Origin: Dioszegia crocea
Lineage: Eukaryota; Basidiomycota; Tremellomycetes; Tremellales; Bulleribasidiaceae
Assembly (NCBI GenBank): GCA_001600615.1
Contig: BCKK01000001.1
Span: 2,209,082-2,273,081, forward strand
Direction of reading: 5' to 3'
Length of the DNA stretch: 64,000 nt
Shown here: piece after piece, positions 21,409 to 31,711 of the stretch
Position numbering within the stretch: position 1 is the stretch's first letter
Layout: every line of letters starts with the position of its first letter
The notes under the pieces: generated by a model
Seen by the model: only the letters and a program-made list of their open reading frames with translations
The model's database searches: none
Told to the model about the DNA's origin: nothing
Translations under genes and position numbers: made by a program

Positions 21409-22560
21409 TGGTCATCTTCAACAGTCGATCTAGGGGAACGAGTTGTACTGTACATGTACGATATTGGCCTCAGTCTGTCGAGCCTAACATCAGTCTGTCG
21501 AGCCTAACATTACTGATAGAGGCTCTGAGGTCTCCAGACCGAGCGCTGACCCAGCCAACATTCCTCAGGGCAAAACGCTGCTCAGGATCGCATGCCGCGC
21601 CGACAGATCGTCTCAACCTTCAAGCTTCATCATTGCGATCGAATCACCGAGCGATGGAGACCACCTTGCGTATCTAGATCCGAATCGCCGCTCCGCTCGC
21701 GCCCCTTCTACGCAGGCGGTCAGTGCTTGGTGACTGGCTCTCTCGATCATCCGCCATATGGACCTCAAGTCGTACCAGGGTTTGGGGTCAGGCCGGAGTG
21801 CAGGAATCCAGGAAAGCACGAGCTCCGGAGGCATGACACCGGTATGGCGTAAGTAACATGCCACCGTGGCGCTAGTCGAATCGGCCTCAAATGACCTAAC
21901 TACTCAAACAAGCAAGTCCAGCGAGATCCATCAGTCAAAAAGGACGCATCGGGCCGAGGCTCGAGCCCCCTCGAATCCTTGAATCTCCTCGAATCGGACG
22001 ATGACCATGATCGAATCAACTAAAGTCTCAGTCAATGACATTTACGAGAAGCTTACCTGAGCTATGCCGTACAATCGGAACAAAGCCGGAAGTGGGGTAT
22101 GCCGTCACCCAAGCGCGTCATCTGGATGCCACGCCTTGCCACCCTGAGTTTACCCCGCGGATCCCCACGCGTCCCTCGTCACCGGCCGACATTCTGCCGT
22201 AATACCGTAATCTCGGAGCCGGCTATTTCGATCAATCCGGTAGCATTGCGTTAAGGCGCTTTATTCAGAGATCTACTTGCTGACACCGCGATTATTTACA
22301 GTGTGTAGCTCCAGTCACCGCTGCGAAGGGCAAGGGCAGAGAGGCGTCAGGTCGACACTTCGATCCTCAATCGTACGAGCTCGTACGAGATGAGGCGTTT
22401 CATGCGCCGACCGCGGCGGACGATGGTGGCCGACACGCCTGAGCCGCGATGATATATAACCAGGCCAGTTCAGCCCCTCTCCAGACCCCCATCCACCACT
22501 TTCACAACTCACTCTTCACTTCACTTCACTCAAACCACCCTACCACCTCCCCTCATCACA
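21409..22560 (+). promoter_or_regulatory. Long promoter region of the Rds1-like gene
   Basis: A 1.15-kb stretch without a convincing gene. It holds a perfect 20-bp tandem duplication (21471-21490 and 21491-21510), an 18-bp perfect palindrome TCGTACGAGCTCGTACGA at 22371-22388, TATATAA at 22453-22459 and a pyrimidine-rich leader to the ATG at 22561. The spacing TATA to ATG is 102 nt. Length and structure suggest a heavily regulated, strong promoter. Confidence 0.6.
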
Positions 22561-23604
22561 ATGAAGCTCCTCGCCCTCGGCTCCCTCGCTGCTGCCTGCG
22601 CATCCGTCGCATCCCCCGTTATCTCCAACCCCTTCAAGCGCCAAGCCGCCGCTGCTGGACCCACCGATCTCCAGGTGCTTCAGTATGCCCTCACTCTCGA
22701 GCACCTCGAGGCCACCTACTACAAGCAAGCCCTTGACAAGTTCTCCGCCGCAGACTTCCAGAAGGCTGGCTTCCCCGACTGGGTCCGCGGACGTGTCTCC
22801 CAGATCGCCCAGCACGAGGCATCGCACGTTAAGATCCTCTCTGCCGCCCTCGGCAACTCCTCCGTCCCTGCTTGCCAGTACGCCTTCCCCCTCACCGATG
22901 TGAAGACCTTCATCACCTTCTCCTCCTTCCTCGAGAACATCGGTGTCTCTGCGTACATCGGTGCCAACCAGTACATCACCGAGCCCCTCTACGCCTCCGT
23001 CGCTGCCTCCATCCTCGCGGTTGAGGCCCGTCACCAGGGCTTCTTCTCTGGTCCCGTTTTGACCCAGGCCGACTGGACGTGAGTTTCTATTTCCTCTGCC
23101 TTTGACTCTGTGCTGACTCCGCAGTGGACCCTACGACTCCCCCCTTGGCCTCGACATGGTCTACACCCTTGCCGCCCAGCTCATCACCTCCTGCCCTGCT
23201 GGCCCCTCCCTCCCCGTCAAGGCTTCCAGCCCTCTCGCCTTCTCTTCCGGTCTCCCCGTCGGTGCTGGTGAGGCTGGCAAGCCCATCGCTCTGTCCTACA
23301 CCAAGTCATCTTCCTCCATGGCTGGCCCTGTCAACGCCGTTGTATACAACGGTCTCGGCTCCGTCTTGGTCCCCTACACCAACGGCCAGGTCACCCTCCC
23401 CGCCGGTATCCAGGGCTTCTCCTACGTCATCCTTACCAACGCTGCCACTGCCGCTGCTGTCACAAGTGAGTCTACCTTTTCTGACCTTCAAGACCCATGC
23501 TGACGATCCTAGCTGCCAACACTGTTGCTGGTCCCGCCGTTGTCAACACCCCCTTCGCTGCCTCTGCCTCCAACCCTGGCTTCATGAACCCCTTCAGCTC
23601 GTAA
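22561..23604 (+). CDS. Secreted ferritin-like (Rds1-type) protein
   Basis: Three exons, about 310 residues. Signal peptide MKLLALGSLAAACASVASP, then a probable Kex2 site (FKR|Q). The ferritin-like four-helix part shows the expected carboxylate/histidine pattern: LEHLEATYYKQAL, QIAQHEASHVKIL and ILAVEARHQGFF (E..E-x2-Y/H, H-E-x2-H, E-x2-H). A serine/alanine-rich, beta-like C-terminal region (KPIALSYTKSSSSM ... FSYVILTNAATAAAV) follows and ends NPFSS. The family includes S. pombe Rds1, a stress- and nutrient-responsive protein; biochemical activity is unknown. Codon use is strongly biased to C-ending codons, like PHO89, suggesting abundant product. A polyadenylation hexamer lies 86 nt past the stop. 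Confidence 0.88.
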
Positions 23605-24247
23605 AGAGTGGGCGGAGAACGGGAAGAAGTAAAGGACTTTGGAATCGTGCTTGTGCTATCCGGCTTGTAGACTCAATTATTACAGTAGCAATAAAATGAA
23701 ACAATTTTGAATCATGCCTTAGAATCTCATGTACCGGCCATCATTGACTGACAGTCTGGTTCAAGTTCGTCGTTGTTCTTATTGCCTCTTGACGACCTCA
23801 CGACCTATGCACGACCACACAGTATATTTACTCTTAGTAGTTTCAACCCATAACTGACCTTCCTCGCCACATCATCCCTCAAACGAAGACCCCTGCGCAG
23901 CTCATGATGACTGGGGAGTGTAGCGCCAACGCGAAATCAGCTCAATGGGTGGCAAATCGCAAAGTCTCAAGTTCGCAATTTTTCAGCCAGTCTCATTCCG
24001 GTGCATCAGATGCTGCAGATATGGTTGGATATTCGGTCCTCCCGCAGTGTGATCTGCCTGGAGCAAGCATAAATGGGTTACGTCAAGGCGCTGCCCCAAT
24101 GTCTCAGGTGGGTGGCGAATGAGGCATGGCGCATTGTCAGTTTCGAGTAGGGTGCATCTACATGTAAATCCTCTTGCAACAAGTAGAAAGCTGATGAACA
24201 TGACAGATATTCATCACCCAAATACAGATTACACCTAGATAAACACC
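23605..24247. other. Convergent 3' intergenic region
   Basis: The 643 bp lie between the stops of the Rds1-like gene and the MFS sugar transporter. Apart from the AATAAA signal I see nothing supported; the short frames here lack any domain or coding pattern. Confidence 0.4.
23690..23695 (+). promoter_or_regulatory. AATAAA polyadenylation signal
   Basis: Canonical AATAAA hexamer 86 nt beyond the Rds1-like stop codon, in an AT-rich context suitable for 3' end formation. Confidence 0.5.
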
Positions 24248-26210
24248 CTACACCTTGTACTCCTCGTGCTCCGCGGAATCGGCTTTTGACGACGTTTTCT
24301 TCAATTCATGTCGTTCCGCTTCGAGTCGAGCGATAGCCTGTTCGTTGAGCCTCCGTTCGGCCTCCATCATCTCCGCCTTCTTGTCGTCATCTTCAAATAT
24401 AACTGCGGCTTCTTCTACCGTGAGACCACGCGTTTCTCGTATCGTCAGGTAGAAGGCGACCAAAAATAGTATGAGAACTCCGACGTAGACGGCGTAGTAC
24501 TTCCAGCCGATGGCGGCGAGGGCGACGGGGTTGGCAAATTGGTTGACTGTAGGTCAGCCTAGAATTTGATCAATCCAGGTAAAGACTTACAAGTCTGAGC
24601 AACGTTCTGTGACATGCCGAATAGTCCGACACCCTTCGCACGGAGAGCAGTGGGCAAGATTTCGGGAACGTAAAGGAGGGGCAAAGGGGTCAAGGCGGCG
24701 GAGTAGAATGCTTGCTGAAGGAAGATGAAGGGTACGCTGACTGTCAGTATGGCATAGTAGCTGGAGCAAGAAGCGACTTACATGGAGATACCCATCGACG
24801 CAATCTTGGTGGTATCGTAACCGCCAGCGAGACCAGTAAGCATTATGAAACAGAAAAGTTGGCCAGCGAGCGAGATGAGGAAGAGAGGTCTTCGTCCGAA
24901 GCGCTCGACAAGAGAGGCACCTCCCATGGCCACAAACCAGTTCATGATGGCTATGGCGTCAGCTCAACTCATGACGGGGGAAGATGGGTGCACTCACCCA
25001 AACCTCCGTTGATGCCAGCAGTCTGAGGTGGCGCCGTGATGCCCACGGTACGTAGAATAGGGACCAGGTAGTATTGGACGACTATATTCATCAGCAGAGT
25101 TCAGGCAGACAACAGGAAAGAGAACACACCTCCATTGCCGGAAAGTTGAGTGCAAAGACCGATGAGGATGACGACCCCGATTCGGCGCCGGTTGGAGGCT
25201 ACGTTGACAAATGTCATCCAGCGGGTTTCGTTCGAGAGCTTGGAGACTTCGATCTGCGCCTTGATCTCGGACATCTCAAAGACCACGAGCTCGTCGTCCA
25301 TTTTGCCGTTGGCACTGACTGTCAGTCCACTTCTATGATCAAGACGTACTGGTACTTGGCGAGAGTCTGGTGGGCCTCGGCCTCGCGCCCCTTAGAGATG
25401 AGCCATCGCGGGCTTTCGGGGACAAAGTAGATTCCTGCTGATTAGCAAGGAATAGCAGGCGAGACATACCGATGCCGAGGATGACAGGCCCCACACCTTG
25501 GAACAAGGCGGGAATACGCCAAGCCCAAGCACTGTTGCCAGGGAAGTACACCATGGCGAATGTGATCCACGCAGAAAGAATGGAGCCGACCTGAAATCAG
25601 CGAGTGTTTCTCCAGGGGACTCACGTAGAAAGTGGTCAACAAGAAACTACCGGCAAAGTGCCTCATGCGAGGATGAGCCAGCTCGGGGATGAGAGTGACC
25701 GTCCCGATCTGGGCAGCGACAGTTCCGACACCGAGGAGGACACGGGCACCGATGAATTGGGCAACCGAGTAGGAGAAACCACAGACGATGGCACCGGCCA
25801 ACATGAAGAAGACACCGATTATGATTGTGATCTTGCGCCCATATCGGTCAGTGATGATCGAGAAGACGGGGGCGAGAGGGATCTTCGGTAAATAGTATGA
25901 AGCGGCAATGAGACCGAGCTTAGTTCCTGTGGGTTGTTCCTAGACAGTAAGCTCCTGGGTGTGAAAGTATTGACACTGGACTCACCAAGTCTCGCTGCCA
26001 AGCGGGCAGCGCCTGGAGACCGTTGAGAAGCGATCCGTCGTATCCGAGTGAGTACACAGTGAAGTAGAGGATGATAATGTGTATCATTCCTGATGGTCAG
26101 ACTCTCACTCGTATCTTTAATTCCCACGACACGTACCCCTGCGCATGCCCGGGTCCTTGTGCCACACGGCGTGAGTGTTGTTCTGCAGGTCCTTGTAGTT
26201 GATGCCCATG
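24248..26210 (-). CDS. MFS sugar transporter
   Basis: About 500 residues in roughly ten exons; sugar:proton symporter family (SP). It starts MGINYKDLQNNTHAVW, then YFTVYSLGYDGSLLNGLQ (the GYD of TM1) and the loop 2-3 motif DRYGRKITI. TM4-5 region reads RVLLGVGTVAAQIGTV; after TM6 comes VPESPRWLISKGR, the SP-family PESPRWL signature. Second half: LCTQLSGNG (Q-x-S-G-x-N type), ERFGRRPLFL and AFYLTIRETRGLTVEEA (PETKG-like, here RETRG). The tail is a charged helix rich in Glu/Lys/Arg (KKAEMMEAERRLNEQAIARL). It resembles fungal lactose/hexose permease-type proteins. Head-to-head with the first Gfo/Idh/MocA gene; CATATATATG at 26266-26275 lies 56 nt before its start. Confidence 0.93.
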
Positions 26211-26552
26211 GTGGAGATTGTGTGGGGAGTAGAATGGGGGACATGGAGACTCCGAGGGGGCCTTGCATATATATGAGCGAGGCCCCTTGGCACACCACGA
26301 AGAGTGAGTCCAAAACAGTGGGACATCACAAGATCGTGCCGCGACGGGACGCGAAATTCCGACATGCCGTAATATATCCGAGGTTCATCCGAGGTTCAGC
26401 CAGGTCGGATTGGCAATTACGGATAAACTCAAGCGGATCAGCGCCGCTCTCGGCCGTATGGTACCGCGCCCGGCCCCCCGGGGCCGAGCGTGACCCTACT
26501 CCGCCTTCATGTGATCCGCTCAACTCAACAACACCACAAGCAACACCTCACC
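26211..26552. promoter_or_regulatory. Divergent promoter of the sugar transporter and oxidoreductase 1
   Basis: A 342-bp bidirectional promoter. Seen: GTGGGG (26222-26227, CreA/Mig1-like), palindromic TATA-like CATATATATG (26266-26275), a perfect 11-bp tandem repeat ATCCGAGGTTC (26376-26386 and 26387-26397), GGATAAAC (26421-26428) and a GC palindrome with arms CGGCCCC / GGGGCCG (26471-26486). Co-regulation of the two flanking genes is inferred. Confidence 0.6.
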
Positions 26553-27758
26553 ATGTCAGAAGTCCCAATCAAAGTCGCCTTCGTTGGCTATGGCTACACG
26601 CACCGTACCTTCCACCTCCCAGCCATCCTTCTGTGCCCAGAATTCAAGGTCCACGCCTTTGTGCAGCGGAAGGAGTTCCCCATCGACAAGCGCACCGGTC
26701 TGCCCGGGCCGAGCTGTGTCGATGATTATCCCGAAGCCATACGCTATCCTTCGATGGAGGAAATGCTGAAGGATGACGAGGTCGAGCTGGTCGTGGTGGT
26801 TGTCGCAGGACCGAGTCACGCTGAGCTCTGCATCCAGGCGTTAGAAGCTGGAAAGAATGGTATGTCATGGTGGAGCTCAGCTAATGGTAGTGATTGTGGA
26901 GAAGCCATTTTGTATGAGCTCCGCCGAAGCCGATCAGGTGCTTGCTGCAGCGGAGAAAGCGGGCAAGTTATTGAGCGTATTCCAAAGTAAGTCTGGGTAC
27001 GGCTGTATACTTACTTAGGCCGCCGCTACGATTCATGTTTCCGCACCGTCAACAAGATCGTCAAATCTGGCGTACTCGGACCCATCACCTCAGCCCAGAT
27101 CCGGTACGATGTGAATTTTGCATCCTGGGCGACAGCCAACACAGACACTGGCTACACCCCCGGTCAGGGACTCATGTTTGGCATCGGCAGTCACTCCATC
27201 GACCAAGCGCTCGAGCTGTTCGGCCTACCATCTCACATCACTGGCTTCTATCGTGCTCTACGTGGGATCGAAAGCAAGACAGACGACACATACATGATTG
27301 TCCTCCGCTATGACCACACACACCCAGATCTTCAGGTCATCGTCGGTACCGAGGTCGTTTCTGTCATGCCGCACCAACTTCGGTACTTTGTCCGAGGGAG
27401 GGAGGGCTCATATATCAAGCTTGGTGAAGATCCACAGGAGGAGCAACGATCTGACGGGATTGAGTTGGGGGATGAGAGGCTGGGTGTTGAGGAGGAGGAC
27501 CGTTGGGGAGTTCTCAACACCAAGTCCAAAGTCAGGGACAACCAGGTTCTGCAGAAGGAACTGTGGGGCGGTGAGGTCTGGACAGGCAAGGTGGAGAGTG
27601 AGAAGGGGAGCGGCGCAGACTACTATCGAGATCTGGCAAAGGCTTTGAGGGGTAAGGGACCTCTCGTGATAGATCCCAGGCAATCTCGCGATGGCTTGAG
27701 GATCATGGAGCTGGCCAGGGAGAGTTACGATACAGGTAGGACTCTCGAGTTCAAGTAG
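26553..27758 (+). CDS. Gfo/Idh/MocA oxidoreductase 1
   Basis: About 375 residues, two introns. The NAD(P)-binding half opens IKVAFVGYGYTHRTFHLPA, with G-x-G-x-x-x variation of the family start, then DDEVELVVVVVAGPSHAELC and VIVEKPFCMSSAEADQVL; EKP carries the conserved catalytic lysine. The C-terminal half shows LLSVFQ, RRYDSCFRTVNKIVKSGVLG and GQGLMFGIGSHSIDQALELFG, in which GSHxIDQAxxLFG is a common substrate-domain block with the active-site His. Members oxidise or epimerise sugars and cyclitols; the substrate is not decidable. Splice: AATG joins to TGATTGTGGAG. It is the first of two same-strand family members and divergent from the sugar transporter. Confidence 0.9.
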
Positions 27759-28196
27759 TCTCTCCAATTTTGTGGCGATGTAAGAATTGCATGCCTCGCG
27801 TCTCAAATCAGGATGTACTCACCGGCGACATCGGATCTCATTAGGTGGATCTGTGATCTGGCTCAGATGGCATCTCTTCTCGTCCACGCTCGAGGGTGCA
27901 CACTACAGGAGTTCCGGCCGTAAAGCTTAGGGCCCAAGGGCTTCGGCTGCCACCTGTCACTTGCCAGTAGCCCAGTACCGCTCACTGCCGGTTTGTGCCG
28001 CGGCCGGCAGCGTCTCCACATGTGATTGTATAACCCCACATTACCCCACACGCCTCCACATTCCTCAGGTTTATCCGCCCGAGTTTTATCCCTGTTTATC
28101 CGTTGCTTGCATGCTTGGACTGGTAATATTGGGTTTCTGACCTGATCTCGAAACCCATCCCCCGAAACCCGCCACATACATACCATACTGCCCATA
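27759..28196 (+). promoter_or_regulatory. Promoter of oxidoreductase 2
   Basis: The 438 bp hold two CCCCAC hexamers (28034-28039, 28044-28049; reverse of GTGGGG, CreA/Mig1-like) exactly 10 bp apart and three TTTATCC copies between 28069 and 28102. The GGATAAAC form also occurs in the neighbouring divergent promoter. Confidence 0.5.
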
Positions 28197-29427
28197 ATGT
28201 GCACTCCTGCTCGTCCTGCCAGGCTGGTTCTCCTGGGCACCGGCCTCTGGGCCACACGCTTCCATCTCCCTGTTCTAGTCGCTTCGACAGACATCGATCT
28301 CGTCGGCATCTGGGGTCGATCAGCTAAGTCCATTGAGGGAGCTCTATCGTGCGAGGCCCTAAACGGAGCGTCACCACGGACCTACGTCGGGGACGATGGT
28401 CTCGAAGAGCTCTTGGCCAATCCCGATATCGACGGCATCGTCAGCGCACTGCCTATCACCGCCCAGCCGGACATCGTCCTCAAGGCTTTGGCTGCTGGAA
28501 AACATGTCCTCAGCGAGAAGCCACTTCACAAGGACGTCACCTCCGCTGAAGCGCTGATCGCGACATACGAGAAAGAGTACAAGCCTAAAGGTCTTATTTG
28601 GCGTGTGGCGGAGAGTGAGTCGCTCCTGATGGTCATTGCTGATATTCAGACTATGCTCATGACCCTATCCTGAATGATGTCGCTAAGGACTTGCAAAATC
28701 CAGCGATGGGCCCGGTGTTGTACTGGCAATTGGCCCAGCAAAGCTCTGTCGCAGCTGGCTCACTCTTCCACGCCACGGCCTGGCGAACCATCCCAGACTA
28801 TCAAGGAGGTGAGTAAGGGACAGTTCTCAATTGACGTTAGGGTTCATTCTTGACGGTGGCGTCCACATGCCTGCCATGCTCCGATCTGTCATTCCCGACC
28901 CCCCAGCGCGAATCATCTCCACATCCTCCCTGCACCGCAGTCATCTTCCTCCGCATGACACGGTGATGGGTATTGCACTCCCTTCCCCCACCTCCTACAC
29001 CTCACCTCATGGTGGAGACCTTGGAGACCTGTCCAAAATCCCCGTCGCACCCGGAAAGTCCGCTCCAACGGGAACCATATGCCTATCTTGGGCTGCGCCG
29101 GACGCTCAGCGAGAGACCGCACCTGCCAGCACGCTCGAAATCACCTGTCTCAACGGGGTCGTTTACATCGAGCGGTTCAGATTGGCTTGGAAAGTCCATG
29201 TCAAGCCAACCTCTGCTAGCGGGATGGAGGAGAAGAAGTATGAAGGACCGCTGGATGGGATGAGGGTCCAGGCGGAGATGTTTGCTCGAGCGATAGGGGG
29301 TAGCTTGGAGCCCAATCTGGGGGAGCCGCGAGCGGCTTTGTGGGATCTGAAGTTCATCGAGGCGATGTTGACTAGTGAGGGCCGGGAGGTACATTTGGGT
29401 AATCCTCCGCCGCAAATTATCGTCTGA
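28197..29427 (+). CDS. Gfo/Idh/MocA oxidoreductase 2 (YMR315W-like)
   Basis: About 385 residues, two introns. Rossmann start RLVLLGTGLWATRFHLPVL, then DIDLVGIWGRS (Arg after Gly, favouring NADP), NPDIDGIVSALPITAQPDIV and KHVLSEKPLHKDV with the catalytic EKP lysine. The exon joins read RVAEN-YAHDP and DYQGG-FILDGGVHM; the AEN(Y/W) and YQGGFxLDGGVH blocks are typical of the fungal group that includes yeast YMR315W, an NADPH-linked oxidoreductase (placement from memory, moderate). The C-terminal half is beta-rich with LEITCLNGVVYIERF and ends NPPPQIIV. It is distant from oxidoreductase 1, so this is not a recent duplication. Its stop lies 61 nt from the stop of the CHR gene. Confidence 0.88.
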
Positions 29428-29488
29428 GATGTAGTATCTGATGAGCTTCATTACAGCGTTAAGTGCATACTGTAGATATAAAGTCGGA

Positions 29489-31208
29489 TCAACTCGCTCT
29501 GACGCCGTACCAAGCCATTCCTGCTAGACCTCCCCCTACAATACTTCCCCATGCTGGAACACCCATATTTCGGCTGCTGAGGAATGCGCCAGAAGCCACA
29601 ACGGCCCAGAATGGGTCGGATGTCAAAGGTCCGCTGACCGTTTGTCCCCCGGTACCCCCTTGCCCATCCGCAGAAGAGTAGATGTACCCCACCAAGAACA
29701 GCTGCCAGACAGCCGTGAAGACCAGGCCAGAAGCTGCGGCGTTCAGGCCTCGGATAACGGATCGCGCGATAGCTTTGTCACGCCAAGAGGAGTAGAGTGG
29801 GAGAAGGCCGAGCTTGAGCAGGATTCCCGGGGAGAAAATGCCAATGTAGCCGAGTACGGCACCGAGTATTCGAGAGGATGTGGAGAAGGGTAGGGCGAGG
29901 AAGCCGAGGGCTACTGCGAAGTTGAAATTTGGGCCTGGGAAGGCTTGCCTATGTGTCAGGTGGGTATGGCAGGNACTTACAATATAGCAAAAATAAGGAG
30001 AAAATCGCGCGAGCTAACCCAGCCTGACGATTAGCCATTTTCTGAGAACCGCAAAGCAGACTTACCTGGAACAACAACGTAATCTCGGAGTAAAGGGATA
30101 ACCACAGGTCCACCTCCAAAGATGATTGTCCCGGCCAGGATCATATTGGCGAAGAACTTAATATCAGCTTAGCCTTGCTGTAACTTACGTCAAGCTCCCG
30201 GGGTACAGTCTTGCCAGCGTGAGATAGGCCACCTCTTGCAGCTAATGGGACGACCAGGAGGACGACAAAGCATCCAATGAGTGCCCAAGCAGACCGGAAT
30301 GAGACTACTTGCAGTAAGTCCGTTGTCGCGGTTGGGGGTGGAAGGGCTTCGGGGTCGGATTCAGGGGTAGTAACCGCACGGCGCAGGTGTGTGGTGGTCG
30401 AGGAGGAACCGGCGAGATTTAGAGCAGACGGATCGTCTTGGCCCGAAACAGGCGATGATATTGGAGAATCAGGTGGTGATGGGAAGGTGGAGGTGTGGGT
30501 GATGGAGGGAGGAATAGGGCGTACATCAGGGCTGATGGGTGATGCCGGTCGCTGGTGTGGGATATCGGCTAGTTCGACCCGCTCTTCTCTCTTCGCACCC
30601 AGAATACGCCTGGCCGGAACGAAGAACCACTGCCGCCTGAAGTCCCACAATAGAGTAGACATCCCTCCAGCCGCGATGAGTGTGGGGTACATCCATGGCG
30701 CATGATAGCAGATGCCAAAACTCGCCGACAGCCAGACCAATAGCAGCGTGATCTTATCCGTCGAAGCAGCAGTGCCAAGCTGGTACGCTGCGAGCGCTAT
30801 CAGGCCTACGGCAGCTGCATTCAGGCCAGACAGCAAGGCAAGCGCAAGAGGGGGTATATCGGAGGGTATGGTGCTGATGCCAGCCGCCAAACCGGCCATC
30901 CCAAGAGCTCCCGGCAATGACCAGCACAGGAATGCCACGATACCGGGGAGGACGCCATGTTTAACGACAGCAATGCTGAAAGCTAGCTGAGTCGAGCCAG
31001 GACCCGGAAGAGCGTTCCCCAGCGCAAAGAGGTCGAGGAACGTGCGCTCGTCGACCCATTTGAGCTTGTGCACGAACCTTTCGCGAAGGATGATGACATG
31101 GACGCCTGGACCGCCGAAGGAATTGAATCCGAGTATGGCGTAGCTTCTCAAGACTGACGTGAGTCTACTGAGGAGATGCTCCCTGTGAGGCTGAGGCATG
31201 GTCAACAT
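29489..31208 (-). CDS. CHR-family (chromate) ion transporter
   Basis: About 490 residues, two homologous halves (long-chain CHR). First half: ILGFNSFGGPGVHVIILRER, FALGNALPGPGSTQLAFSIA, then WSLPGALGMAGLAAGI. Second half: FFANMILAGTIIFGGGPVVI, then PLLRDYVV, QAFPGPNFNFAVALGFLA and ILLKLGLLPLYSSW. FGGP, L-x-x-x-x-P-G-P and FGGGPVVIPLL are the family signatures, present in both halves. The loop between halves (about 90 residues, Pro/Ser-rich: PPSITHTSTFPSPPDSPISS) is typical of eukaryotic members. Family members export chromate in bacteria and fungi; transport of sulfate-like anions is a possibility, not shown. The assembly has one undetermined base at 29974 inside an intron donor (GTAAGTN), which does not change the protein. 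Confidence 0.9.
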
Positions 31209-31711
31209 CCATGAGCAAGATGCGAGGATTCGCGAGATCTAATCCAAAGGAGTAGCTACGTAACAAACCGGCCCGACTTCCCGATCAGGCTGATTTACGG
31301 CAGCGCCAAGGTCTCGGATTTGGCTTAGGCCATTTTGGCGTTGTCTTATTCGCTCCTTGTCCCCACTCTGTAGCCCCTCTCATCCAGCCCCTTGGACGCG
31401 ATAAGCTTTCATCTACCTCACTCGTGACTGTCAGAAGGACTGCGTCGGAGATAATCGGACGCGCCGAGGCGCTCTTGGTGGCGGTGGTGTATGGGAACGG
31501 TTAACGTCGGTGATTCGGTGATTTGCCAAGATTAGAGTCACTCGCTTATCAAGACGATCCCCCGCACTTCAAATACTCTCGTGTCTTTTGGCTGACGCAT
31601 CTATCAATCCCTGCCCTTCAGACCGAGTACTGAAGCGTGCACACACTGCTTGTACTGCGAACTTCACTGAATCGAATTGACTGTTCACTCTCACCAGGAC
31701 CGGCAAGCACA
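31209..31711. promoter_or_regulatory. Divergent promoter of the CHR and MFS genes
   Basis: A 503-bp interval between two start codons. No strong known site seen. It may coordinate the CHR transporter and the ACS-type MFS gene; that is inference from arrangement only. Confidence 0.4.

Noticed and set aside
21880..21990. Possible tRNA-like segment (CTCGAGCCCCCTCGAATCC)
   Set aside because: It has a weak B-box resemblance, but I could not form an acceptor stem or anticodon arm around it.
22540..23034. Minus-strand frame opposite the Rds1-like gene
   Set aside because: A shadow of the biased codons in the ferritin-like coding sequence.
26471..26486. GC palindrome CGGCCCC..GGGGCCG as a terminator or operator
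   Set aside because: Rho-independent terminators do not apply in fungi, and short GC palindromes are common in GC-rich promoters; recorded only as part of the promoter.
26553..29427. The two Gfo/Idh/MocA genes as a recent tandem duplication
   Set aside because: Their sequences differ in nearly every block outside the family signatures and their intron positions differ.
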